A stretch of 64,000 nt of DNA from Rhizomicrobium sp. (GTDB lineage: Bacteria > Pseudomonadota > Alphaproteobacteria > Micropepsales > Micropepsaceae): contig JBBCGL010000001.1 in the NCBI GenBank assembly GCA_037200385.1, positions 2,991,418-3,055,417 on the forward strand. Direction: 5' to 3'. The position numbers and the translations under genes were made by a program. How positions within the stretch are numbered: the first letter of the stretch is position 1; each line of letters begins with the position of its first letter. Below the pieces are notes generated by a model. It did no database searches. It was not told the origin of the DNA and saw nothing but the letters and a program-made list of their open reading frames with translations. Shown in pieces: positions 53,006 to 60,528 of this stretch.

Positions 53006-54382
53006 TCAAACAACACGAAGTCGGCTGGCCTTTTCTTCTGCATCATTGCTAGGCGTGTCGCTCAACAGAGCTATGCCGAGAAGCCGCCTTCGTTGTTCAA
53101 TTTTTCGGGCCGCAATTTGACGTTCAAACCACTTCTGAAATGCTGCGATCCTTTGGTCGACTTTCGAGTCTAGTTGAGCGAATAACAAACGATCATTCGA
53201 CGCGCGAAATGCATCGCCCCAACCACGAATTTTTCTATCAATCAGGGCGAGGCTCTGGATGTAGCGTGGCTCAGCACGACGCAGCTGATCTTCGTTACCT
53301 GCAATTGCGCTCTTCGCTTTGGCGATCGCTTCGTCAATATCTGCAAGAAAGTCACCACAAGCTTGTCGGGACGGAGCTAAGCGAGACGGCTTGAGGTCAA
53401 ACGACAAAAACTGAAATCCAACGTGAACTGGCCCTGCGGCAGCCTTCTTGGAGCCCTTGTCAAATGGGTCGTGACATTCAAATCCCAACTTCTTCAGCAG
53501 CGCCGCGGCAGCGCGAAATGCTTTTTCGGTGGCTATTTTGCCTCGGCCCAATATTACGAAGTCGTCCAAATAACGAATTGTAACGACGCCACGTCGATTA
53601 AACTCAGAGTCAAATTGCGCAAGAACGATGTTGGCGCATAGCGCAGACAGCGCTGAGCCTTGCGGCACGCCGATTTCGCCCTTTGGAAATAGGCGCAAGA
53701 GAGCGCGAACTTCGTCTTCATTTTCGAGCTCTGTGCTGAGAGCATCCATGAATACGCGTACAAACTCTGAATCGGATATATTCTGAGCCAAAAAATCCTT
53801 CACGGCTTGTTTTGGAACCGCCTGAAAGAAGTCCTTCAAATCTGAGCGAACATACCACGTTGCACCGGCTGCCATCGCCTGACCAATCAGAGCTATGGCT
53901 TCGGGCACGCCACGTTCTGGCAGCCCCCCGACACTAGTGGGGCACCGCAAGACCTCGATCAGTCCGCCCAATCTCTTCTTAGTGGTCATATCGTCAGACT
54001 GGCAGACATCTAGTATGGCGCGCTGCACAATCCGGTTTTTGGCAGGAGCGACCACAATGGGCCGGGGTTCCTTTGGAGGTTCGCCTGGGCTCGATTTACG
54101 TTTCTTCAAAATGCCTTTTTGAGGTGAGAATTTATAGCTGCCGTCTCTCAAGGATCTCTGAAGTCTAGTAACGCTGAGATAAACGCTATCGCCGAAGGCG
54201 GCTGCATCTGCACGAGTCCGAGCATCTTTTGATTTTTCCAAGCGTGGGTGTACGCGCCGCCACGCGGCCTCAAGCACCGCTCGACTGGTTGCCCTGTCAA
54301 AGAGAAATGAATGCTTGTGTTGGTTGGGGCTCACTGTTGCCACGCAGTCCCGACCCTCAGATGTCGGCGTCTCTCGGAGCAC
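53006..54382 (-). CDS. Stand-alone reverse transcriptase, group II-like or defence type
   Basis: The protein has up to 458 residues. Motifs are RPIVVAPAKNRIVQRAILDV (107-126), the first catalytic Asp181 in VRSDLKDFFQAVP, GVPQGSALSALCANIVL (238-254), and YLDDF (271-275) with the catalytic Asp pair. The C-terminal thumb (IDRKIRGWGDAFRASNDRLL) resembles group II intron proteins, but no endonuclease follows. GTG 54382 is the longest start; GTG 54343, after GAGGG and outside the repeat, is more likely. It is AT-richer than its neighbours, suggesting transfer. DRT, retron or G2L class cannot be settled by eye. Confidence 0.88.
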   Translation of the reverse strand: MLRETPTSEGRDCVATVSPNQHKHSFLFDRATSRAVLEAAWRRVHPRLEKSKDARTRADAAAFGDSVYLSVTRLQRSLRDGSYKFSPQKGILKKRKSSPGEPPKEPRPIVVAPAKNRIVQRAILDVCQSDDMTTKKRLGGLIEVLRCPTSVGGLPERGVPEAIALIGQAMAAGATWYVRSDLKDFFQAVPKQAVKDFLAQNISDSEFVRVFMDALSTELENEDEVRALLRLFPKGEIGVPQGSALSALCANIVLAQFDSEFNRRGVVTIRYLDDFVILGRGKIATEKAFRAAAALLKKLGFECHDPFDKGSKKAAAGPVHVGFQFLSFDLKPSRLAPSRQACGDFLADIDEAIAKAKSAIAGNEDQLRRAEPRYIQSLALIDRKIRGWGDAFRASNDRLLFAQLDSKVDQRIAAFQKWFERQIAARKIEQRRRLLGIALLSDTPSNDAEEKASRLRVV

Positions 54383-54499
54383 GACGCTTGACCGTGGTCT
54401 AGCGCCGCGTCGATCCCCAACACCACGGCTAGGCCGTCGTGTCGTCCGCGCCCCTCAGCACCAGCATCCGAAGACCCAGCCCGCGACAGCGCGATCGAA
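54363..54499. repeat. 137-bp direct repeat, proximal copy
   Basis: This copy is identical base for base to 54721-54857. It contains a long stem-loop: CACGACG and CCGTGGT on one side pair with ACCACGG and CGTCGTG on the other. Its last 20 bp overlap the longest possible start of the reverse transcriptase. Orientation relative to that gene suggests a leader or template RNA. Confidence 0.85.
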
Positions 54500-54720
54500 G
54501 CCGCGATTATTGCGCAAAGCGCAACAATCAGTTGCGCCAATCTGGCGCGTTTTTACAGAACCGCATTTGCATCTCTCCAGCCTCTACCCTAGCGGGTTTT
54601 TGGCAAAGTCAAGCCGCAAAGCGACCCCGGCGACCGCCCTGCCCGTGTAAGAAAACCTATTCGCCGATTGATGTACGATTATTCGTAGCGTGGCCTCGGC
54701 GTTGAGGCTTATGGACCAGG
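54500..54720. ncRNA. Structured spacer between the repeats, candidate ncRNA
   Basis: On the minus strand, towards the reverse transcriptase, GCGCCA-GAT-TGGCGC (54534-54548) is followed by TTGCGC-TTT-GCGCAA. On the plus strand the first hairpin is followed by TTTTT (54550-54554), so it could end a plus-strand transcript. No convincing gene lies here. An RNA spanning repeat, hairpins and repeat is plausible but not shown. Confidence 0.35.
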
Positions 54721-54857
54721 GTCGGCGTCTCTCGGAGCACGACGCTTGACCGTGGTCTAGCGCCGCGTCGATCCCCAACACCACGGCTAGGCCGTCGTGT
54801 CGTCCGCGCCCCTCAGCACCAGCATCCGAAGACCCAGCCCGCGACAGCGCGATCGAA
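54721..54857. repeat. 137-bp direct repeat, distal copy
   Basis: This is an exact duplicate of 54363-54499, 358 bp further from the reverse transcriptase. Sequences on both sides differ from those of the other copy, apart from a short CAGTTGCGC(C)AATCT match that follows each at 30-41 bp. The stem-loop is preserved. Confidence 0.85.
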
Positions 54858-54861
54858 ACAG

Positions 54862-54957
54862 ATGGAACATGGGGAACTGAGCGAGTCGGATCAAGAGCAG
54901 TTGCGCAATCTTCCTGTCGACAACCGAAAGAAGATCGAGGAATCCGCAGGCCCCTAG
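54862..54957 (+). CDS. Possible 31-residue helical peptide
   Basis: ATG 54862 to TAG 54957 encodes MEHGELSESDQEQLRNLPVD and a further 11 charged residues, a strongly helical composition unlike random GC-rich sequence. The frame is open upstream through the repeat to 54706. It may be a small gene or the tail of a lost one within the island. No ribosome site is clear. Confidence 0.3.
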   Translation: MEHGELSESDQEQLRNLPVDNRKKIEESAGP

Positions 54958-55150
54958 CCAGACTGAGTGAAGCAGTCTGTGTTCGCTAGCGAGGAAACCA
55001 CCCCTGGCCTCTTATCTCCGAGCACTCCAAACCTCTCCCTGCTGCGCGCCTTCGCCTTTGCCGCCTCCACCTCGCGGTCCCGCGGTGGCGCCGCCGTCAC
55101 CAGGTCTTCGAGAAGGTGATGCGCCGGGTACGCATTTGGTGGCTTAGGAA
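54954..55150 (-). pseudogene. Decayed coding remnant at the island edge
   Basis: A minus-strand frame without a start codon reads PKPPNAYPAHHLLEDLVTAA, then acidic/basic helix (PRDREVEAAKAKARSRERFG) and stops at 54954. Codon use is GC-rich like the host, unlike the reverse transcriptase. It looks like the C-terminal piece of a host gene cut by the island or by the GCCCGC hairpin at 55158-55177. Identity unknown. Confidence 0.3.
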
Positions 55151-55210
55151 AATTGGGTCGCCCGCATGCGCGGGCGATGACGATGGGAAGGGGCTCAAGC
55201 TATCTCATTT

Positions 55211-55220
55211 CTGGTATATT
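55211..55220 (+). promoter_or_regulatory. Extended -10 of a leaderless XRE gene
   Basis: TGGTATATT (55212-55220) is a good extended -10. With six bases before ATG 55227, transcription should start at or next to the start codon. No -35 is apparent. Confidence 0.4.
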
Positions 55221-55226
55221 TCGGGG

Positions 55227-55505
55227 ATGAAGAGCTTTACCGCCTGGAAGCGCCAACAGCTGAAAGACCCCAGGGTCAAAGCGGCCTACGACGCGCTCGA
55301 AGAGGAGTTCGCGCTGATCCACGAGTTGCTCGCCGCGCGCACCCGCGCCAAGCTCACCCAGGCGCAGGTCGCGCGGCGCATGGGGACCTCGCAGTCCGCC
55401 GTGGCGCGGCTGGAGAGCGGGCGGTCGCCGTCGCTCGCCTCGCTGCGCAAACACGCCAAGGCGACCGGCAGCAAGGTCGAGATCAAACTGTCCAAGGCGG
55501 GCTAG
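55227..55505 (+). CDS. XRE/HigA-type helix-turn-helix antitoxin, orphan
   Basis: The 92-residue protein has an N-terminal helix (RVKAAYDALEEEFALIHELL) and an XRE helix-turn-helix (LTQAQVARRMGTSQSAVARL, then ESGRSPSLASLRKHAKATG). This is the layout of HigA antitoxins that sit next to RelE/HigB toxins. No toxin gene flanks it. The gene borders the reverse transcriptase island, and its predicted promoter gives a leaderless message. Confidence 0.85.
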   Translation: MKSFTAWKRQQLKDPRVKAAYDALEEEFALIHELLAARTRAKLTQAQVARRMGTSQSAVARLESGRSPSLASLRKHAKATGSKVEIKLSKAG

Positions 55506-55791
55506 TCTGGCGCGTGTTGGAAGCTTTGACGGTGCGCGCGGCGCGGCGGTTCTGCGCTCGCGGCCCGGCCGGTGGCGCCGGGCGGGTTCGCGGTATGCGC
55601 TGCGAGACCGATCGTCCCGCGCGATCAGTCACTTGAGAGCCGAGAACCCGATTGGCATGCCGGACAGGCGGCGCCCCCTCCCCCTCTCTTTCCGTGGTTT
55701 GAATGGGCGAAAATTGCGCACCGCCGTCCCGGCCACGTCTCGCGCAACAATCTTGCCGGCGACGGGTGTCCCGGGTTCCCCCGTTCCTCTC

Positions 55792-55821
55792 TTGCTATTC
55801 CGTTAGGAAAGGCGCTTATCC
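55792..55821 (+). promoter_or_regulatory. Possible cold-shock gene promoter
   Basis: TTGCTA (55792-55797), 18 bp and TTATCC (55816-55821) lie about 170 bp before the cold-shock gene, which would give it a long leader as in other csp genes. The rest of the 55506-55993 gap shows no gene. Confidence 0.3.
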
Positions 55822-55993
55822 GGCTTACGTGGTTTCACGGCCCCGTCAGACGAAGCGCTCCCAAGACACTGACCCGCTCAGCAGGCGCGCCGGCCGATGG
55901 AAACCCTTCCCGACAATCCTGATGTCCGTGCCGCCCGTCCGTTCGCGCGATGATCGCGCGCGCGGGAAATCGCTTTAGACCAGGAAAACGACC

Positions 55994-56197
55994 ATGACGA
56001 TCGGCACCGTAAAGTTCTTCAATACCTCCAAAGGCTTCGGCTTCATCGCACCGGACGGCGGCGGCAAGGACGTGTTCGTCCACGCCACGGCCCTCGAAGC
56101 GGCCGGCATGCGCACGCTCAACGAAGGCGACAAGGTCTCCTTCGACACGCAGCCCGATGCCAAGGGCAGCAAAGCCGTCAATCTGAAGTCGGCCTAA
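55994..56197 (+). CDS. cspA: Cold-shock protein (CspA family)
   Basis: The 67-residue protein is a single cold-shock domain, an RNA chaperone binding single-stranded nucleic acid. RNP1 is KGFGFIAPD and RNP2 VFVHATAL. AGGA lies 8 bp upstream of the ATG. A 488-bp gene-free stretch precedes it and could carry a regulatory leader. A GC-rich hairpin follows. Confidence 0.95.
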   Translation: MTIGTVKFFNTSKGFGFIAPDGGGKDVFVHATALEAAGMRTLNEGDKVSFDTQPDAKGSKAVNLKSA

Positions 56198-56208
56198 GTC
56201 GGATCGGC

Positions 56209-56238
56209 GCGCGGCGGCGGCTCCGGTCGCCGCCGCGC
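56209..56238. terminator. GC-rich stem-loop after the cold-shock gene
   Basis: GCGCGGCGGCG and CGCCGCCGCGC form an 11-bp stem with an 8-base loop, 12 bp after the stop. There is no T-run, so it may act as a pause, attenuator or mRNA end protector. Confidence 0.35.
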
Positions 56239-56261
56239 CGCCTCCTCCGCAAGGACATCCC

Positions 56262-56534
56262 ATGGCCTTCCACGATCCCCGCAATCCGCCGCCACGCAGC
56301 CGTGAAGGCATCCGCCGCAAGGCGATGGACCAGTTCGCCGTGCCGCGCCAGCCCGGCGGCACCATCCAGCGCGAGCTCGCGCTCGAGCGCGTCGCCGCCG
56401 ACGCCAACACCGCCAAGCTGCGCGCCCTGCGCCTCGCCAAGGAAGAGAGCGACCGCGAAGCCGCCGCCCTCGCCGCCGCGAACGCGCCGCCGCCCAAGCC
56501 CAAGAAGCCGCGCAAGACCTTCATCCTCGGCTGA
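56262..56534 (+). CDS. Small basic hypothetical protein
   Basis: The 90-residue protein has a Pro/Arg-rich start (FHDPRNPPPRSREGIRRKAM), a central helix (LALERVAADANTAKLRALRL) and a Lys/Pro-rich tail (PPPKPKKPRKTFILG). Composition suggests nucleic-acid contact. AAGGA lies 7 bp before the ATG. It follows the cold-shock gene by 64 bp and may be read through from it. Confidence 0.65.
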   Translation: MAFHDPRNPPPRSREGIRRKAMDQFAVPRQPGGTIQRELALERVAADANTAKLRALRLAKEESDREAAALAAANAPPPKPKKPRKTFILG

Positions 56535-56546
56535 CGCGCCGCGCCG

Positions 56547-56930
56547 TTACAGCAGATCCAGCACGCGTTCCGGCGGACGGCACAGCGCCGCCCGCATCGG
56601 CGCGCCGCCGCCCGGCTCCACCACCACGATGGGCCGGTTGAGCAGCACCGGATGCGCCGCCAGCGCGTCCAGCAGCGCCGCATCGCCGGCCGCTGCGAGG
56701 CCGAGTTCGGTGTAAGCCGCTTCCTTCGTCCGCATCATCCCGTCGCGCAGGCCGGGCCAGGCTGCGCCCGCCGTCGCCGCGAGACGGTTCGCGAGTTCGG
56801 CCAGCGCTTCGCGCGACAGCGGCGTCTCGAGATAGTCCACGATCACCGGCGCGATGCCGCGTGCCGTCAGCAGCGCCAGCGCGCCCCGCGAATTCGAACA
56901 CGCCGGGTTGTGATAGAGCGTGACCGTCAT
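56547..56930 (-). CDS. arsC: Arsenate reductase (ArsC/glutaredoxin type)
   Basis: The 127-residue protein starts TVTLYHNPACSNSRGALALL with the catalytic Cys11, and has KEAAYTELGL and HPVLLNRPIVVV as in ArsC. It reduces arsenate with glutathione and glutaredoxin; the related YffB and SpxA proteins share the fold, so arsenate as substrate is probable, not certain. No arsenite pump is adjacent. Its ATG overlaps the tdk stop (ATGA). Confidence 0.85.
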   Translation of the reverse strand: MTVTLYHNPACSNSRGALALLTARGIAPVIVDYLETPLSREALAELANRLAATAGAAWPGLRDGMMRTKEAAYTELGLAAAGDAALLDALAAHPVLLNRPIVVVEPGGGAPMRAALCRPPERVLDLL

Positions 56931-57553
56931 GCGCCGCTCTCCACACCAAGCGGCGCGTAACAGGCGCGGCAGCGCACCTGGTATTCGCCGGCGTCGCCGA
57001 CCACGAGCTGCGCCTCGCCCGGCACGATGCGGTGGGAGATGTGACCATGGTCGCTGCCGCACACCATGCAGACGCCGGTGAGCTTCTCGACCGAATCCGC
57101 GATGGCCATCAGGCCGGGGATCGGCCCGAACGGATTCTCCTGGAAGTCCATGTCGAGCCCGGCGACGATGATGCGCAGCGCGCTGTCGCGCCGCTGCCGC
57201 AGCAAGGCGCGCACCGCGCGGCCGAACCAGCCCAGGCTGTCGCGCAGCGGCGCGTCCAGCGGGAAGAACTGCGCCTCGTCGACCGCCAGCACGTCGTAGT
57301 CGTCGGCGCCCGCGATGCGCCAGAACTCCTCTTCAGAGCGCACCATCGCGGCGGAGAGCGTGTCGGTCACCTCGGTCGTGCCGTCGGGATTGACCGCGCG
57401 CGACGCGATGAAGCCCTGGGTCCGCGTGTCATGCGCCGGCTTGATGATGCGCAGCCGCTTCCTGGCATAGAGCGCGCGGTGCAGCCGCGCGATCAGCAGC
57501 TCGGTCTTGCCCGAGAACATCGGCCCGACGATGAGTTCCAGCCTTGCGGTCAT
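56927..57553 (-). CDS. tdk: Thymidine kinase
   Basis: The 208-residue enzyme phosphorylates thymidine in pyrimidine salvage. The P-loop is GPMFSGKTELL (10-20), Walker B VLAVDEAQFF, the lasso region GLDMDFQENPFGPIP, and the zinc Cys are in GVCMVCGSD and VRCRACY. It is translationally coupled to arsC and lies 61 bp after the transsulfuration gene, so all may share the phoD operon. Confidence 0.95.
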   Translation of the reverse strand: MTARLELIVGPMFSGKTELLIARLHRALYARKRLRIIKPAHDTRTQGFIASRAVNPDGTTEVTDTLSAAMVRSEEEFWRIAGADDYDVLAVDEAQFFPLDAPLRDSLGWFGRAVRALLRQRRDSALRIIVAGLDMDFQENPFGPIPGLMAIADSVEKLTGVCMVCGSDHGHISHRIVPGEAQLVVGDAGEYQVRCRACYAPLGVESGA

Positions 57554-57614
57554 GCGGTTCGCTCTTGCCTCGCCTCCCGCCTTGCACGATTCGCGGCGGC
57601 CCGTGAAGGCCGCG

Positions 57615-58793
57615 TCAGCGCTGCGCCGCCGCCAGCGCGGCCGCGAAATCGGCGACCAGGTCGGCCGTTTCCTCGATCCCCACCGAAAGCCGCAGCAGGT
57701 CCTTCGGGCACGACGTGTCGGGGCCTTCGACGCTGGCGCGCTGTTCGATCAGGCTTTCGACCCCGCCGATGGAGGTGGCGCGCTTCCACAGCCGGACATG
57801 CGCGGCGGTCGCGATCGCCGCCGCCTCGCCGCCCTTGACGCGGATCGACAGCATGCCGCCGAAGCCGCCGGTCATCTGTCGCGCCGCGATTTCGTGGCCG
57901 GGAAAATTCGTCAGCCCGGGATAGAGCACATCCTCGACCAGGGGGTGGCCGCGGAAATGGTCGGCGATGGCCATCGCGCTCGCCGCCGCGGTGCGGACCC
58001 GCGGGAACAGCGTGCGCATGCCGCGCAGCAGCAGCCAGGCCTCGAACGTCCCCGGCACGCCGCCGAGCTGGGAGCGCAGCGTCTTCAGCCGCGCCCAGGC
58101 CGCGTCCTCCGTCCGCGTCACCAGCGCGCCGCCCACGAGGTCGGAATGGCCGTTGAGATATTTGGTCGCCGAATGCATCACGAGATCGGCGCCGAGATCG
58201 AGCGGCCGGGTGAACACCGGCGTCGCCACCGTCGAATCCGCCGCCAGCCGCGCGCCCGCCGCATGCGCGATCTCGGCAGCGGCTGCGACATCGGTGATCT
58301 CCCAGGTGGGATTCGCCGGCGTCTCCAGCCAGACCAGCTTCGTCCGGCCCGGACGCATTGCGGCCTTCAGCGCCGCGAGATCCGTCATGTCGACAAGATC
58401 GACGTCGAGGCCCCATCGGGTCGCGAAGTCCAGCAGCCAGCTGCGCAGCAGCCAATACATCACCTTGGGCGCCACGACATGGTCGCCGGGTTCGAGCGAC
58501 AGGAACACCGCGGTCGCCGCCGCCATGCCGCTGGCGAACAGCGCCGCGCCGGCGCCGTTCTCCAGGCTCGCCAGCACCGCCTCCGCCTGGTCGTAGGTCG
58601 GGTTGTCGGCCCGGGCATAGACCCGGCCGGAGCGGTACTGGTTGTCCGGATCGCGCAGGAAGGTCGAGGAGGGATGCAGCGGCGGCGAGACGCCGCGCGT
58701 CTTCTCGTCGATCCAGCCGAGCGCCTGCGCCGCGACCGTCGCGGGGCTCATCTTCGGCGCATCGTCGTTACCGGCCATGCGTGATGCTCGCAT
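57615..58793 (-). CDS. Cys/Met metabolism PLP enzyme (cystathionine beta-lyase/gamma-synthase family)
   Basis: The 392-residue protein has YARADNPTYDQAEAVLASLE near the N-terminus, the glycine-rich ASGMAAATAVFLSLEPGDHV, and the cofactor Lys in MHSATKYLNGHSDLVGG. Members make or cleave cystathionine or related thioethers; the exact reaction is unresolved, though a lyase is likely. Starts at 58793 or 58778 are possible. It lies 9 bp after phoD. Confidence 0.9.
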   Translation of the reverse strand: MRASRMAGNDDAPKMSPATVAAQALGWIDEKTRGVSPPLHPSSTFLRDPDNQYRSGRVYARADNPTYDQAEAVLASLENGAGAALFASGMAAATAVFLSLEPGDHVVAPKVMYWLLRSWLLDFATRWGLDVDLVDMTDLAALKAAMRPGRTKLVWLETPANPTWEITDVAAAAEIAHAAGARLAADSTVATPVFTRPLDLGADLVMHSATKYLNGHSDLVGGALVTRTEDAAWARLKTLRSQLGGVPGTFEAWLLLRGMRTLFPRVRTAAASAMAIADHFRGHPLVEDVLYPGLTNFPGHEIAARQMTGGFGGMLSIRVKGGEAAAIATAAHVRLWKRATSIGGVESLIEQRASVEGPDTSCPKDLLRLSVGIEETADLVADFAAALAAAQR

Positions 58794-58802
58794 GGCCCGG
58801 CG

Positions 58803-60365
58803 TTACGCGGCAACCGGCCCGGGCTTGCCGTTCTCGACCACGAAGGTCTGGAGCGTCGACAGGGCCGCGTTGGGATCCTTCACGTCGGAGACGGTCTGGA
58901 ATTTCGCCGTCATCGCGTCGGCGGTGAGCGCGACGCTGACATAGCCGCGCGGCCGGCTGTCGAAGAATTTCACATGCGGGTTGTCGGGCAGGAAGCCCTT
59001 GAACACCTCGTAAGGCGGCGGGTTCGAGGTGATGGAGGTGCCCACCAGCTCGCTGGCGATCACCGGCGATGCGGCATCGTCGAAATCGGCCTTGAGATCG
59101 TTGGCCCAGAAGGAATGGATGTCGCCGGTGATGGCGACGGGATTGGACGGTTTCGCCGCCGCGATATGCTGCAGCAGGCGCTCGCGGCTCTTGGGATAGC
59201 CGTCCCAGTCGTCGGTCCAATAGCTGTCCTGTCCGCCCTGGCGCAGACGCGCCATCAGCACGTCATTGGCGATCACGTTCCAGTGCGCCTTCGAGGTCGC
59301 CAGTCCGTCGAACAGCCATTTCTCCTGGACGAGGCCGATCAGCGAGCGCGACGGGTCCATCAGCTCCGGGCAGCTCGCCGGCGTCTCGATATGGCCGCCG
59401 CCCTTCTTGGGCTGGCCGTAGCAGGCCTCGCGGCTGCGATATTGCCGCCCGTCGATCAGATCGACGCGCAGCAGGTCGCCGAAATCATAGCGGTCGTAGA
59501 GCCGCATGTTCGGGCCATGCGGCTGCGAGAACACCGGCTTGACCGGCATGAATTCGTAGAAGGCGCGATAGGCGGCGGCGCGGCGCGCCAGGAAGGCCTG
59601 CGGATCCTGGAAATCCTCGCCCCATTTGTCGGCATAGTCGTTCTGCACCTCGTGATCGTCCCAGGTCACCAGCGCCGGCACGCTCGCATGGAGGAACTGA
59701 AGATTGGGATCGAGGCGGTATTGGGTATAGCGGGCACGGTATTCGGCGAGCGTCTCGCACTCCTTGCCGCCCGAATGGGTGCGCACCGTGGGATGCTTGG
59801 TGTCGACATATTCGTAGATGTAGTCGCCGAGGAAGATCGCGAAATCCGGATTCTCCTCCGCCGCGTGGCGGTAGGCGGAGAAATAGCCCGCCTCGTAATT
59901 CGAGCAGGAGAAATAGGCGAAGTTCAGCGCCGCGTTGCGCGGATCGGGCAACGTCATGGCGCGCCCGATCGTGCTGTCCGCCGCACCCGAGGTGAAGCGA
60001 TACCAATAGGGCCGCCCGGGCTCGAGGCCGCGCACCTGGTGGTGCACCGAATGGCCATAAGCCGCGTCGGCGACCGCCGTGCCGCGCTGCACGATGCGAT
60101 GCATCGCATCGTCGCTCGCGATCTCGTAGCCGATATGCTGCGACCCACCGGTCATGCCGGAGTCGTCGGCCAGCGGCTGCGGCGCCAGCCGCGTCCACAG
60201 CACGAAGCCGTCGCGCGACGGTGCGCCGGCCGCGACGCCGAGGCTGAACGGATTGCCGCTCCAGGAGGGCGCCGCCAGCCCTTTCGCGAGGGCAGGCGCC
60301 GCGAGGGCGCTCAGACCGAGGCCTTTGAGAAGCGTGCGCCGCGACGGCAGGACGAGGTCGACCAT
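58803..60365 (-). CDS. phoD: Alkaline phosphatase D, Tat-exported
   Basis: The 520-residue protein has a twin-arginine signal (PSRRTLLKGLGLSALAAPAL) and the PhoD domains: an N-terminal fibronectin-like part with GVAAGAPSRDGFVLWTRLAP, then metal sites in YFSCSNYEAGYFSAY, FLGDYIYEY, VTWDDHEVQNDY and ITGDIHSFW. It hydrolyses phosphate mono- and diesters in the periplasm with Fe/Ca. It heads the run phoD, transsulfuration enzyme, tdk, arsC. No Pho box was recognised upstream. Confidence 0.93.
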   Translation of the reverse strand: MVDLVLPSRRTLLKGLGLSALAAPALAKGLAAPSWSGNPFSLGVAAGAPSRDGFVLWTRLAPQPLADDSGMTGGSQHIGYEIASDDAMHRIVQRGTAVADAAYGHSVHHQVRGLEPGRPYWYRFTSGAADSTIGRAMTLPDPRNAALNFAYFSCSNYEAGYFSAYRHAAEENPDFAIFLGDYIYEYVDTKHPTVRTHSGGKECETLAEYRARYTQYRLDPNLQFLHASVPALVTWDDHEVQNDYADKWGEDFQDPQAFLARRAAAYRAFYEFMPVKPVFSQPHGPNMRLYDRYDFGDLLRVDLIDGRQYRSREACYGQPKKGGGHIETPASCPELMDPSRSLIGLVQEKWLFDGLATSKAHWNVIANDVLMARLRQGGQDSYWTDDWDGYPKSRERLLQHIAAAKPSNPVAITGDIHSFWANDLKADFDDAASPVIASELVGTSITSNPPPYEVFKGFLPDNPHVKFFDSRPRGYVSVALTADAMTAKFQTVSDVKDPNAALSTLQTFVVENGKPGPVAA

Positions 60366-60528
60366 GGGATTCCTCCGGTGAGCACCGCTTCAAAGCAGAG
60401 TTGCATGACGGTCTGGTATCGGTGCAAGGCCGTTTCCGCTGCGGCAATTAAAAAGACGCAATATTGGGCGGTGCGGCGCGCTTTCCCCGGTGCTAAAACA
60501 ACCGCCAGAAAACACGGGAGTTAGAGTC

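Noticed and set aside
54363-54857. Calling the repeats a retron msr-msd
   Set aside because: No paired a1/a2 ends or branching-guanosine context could be recognised by eye; kept as a candidate structured RNA only.
53006-54960. Group II intron carrying its own reverse transcriptase
   Set aside because: The gene ends one base from the uvrB stop, leaving no room for intron domains V/VI after it, and no domain V-like hairpin was seen on either side.
53006-54960. Diversity-generating retroelement (TR/VR pair)
   Set aside because: The two repeats are identical with no adenine-specific differences, neither lies in the end of a target gene, and the reverse transcriptase has QGSALS rather than the DGR-type SQ motif.
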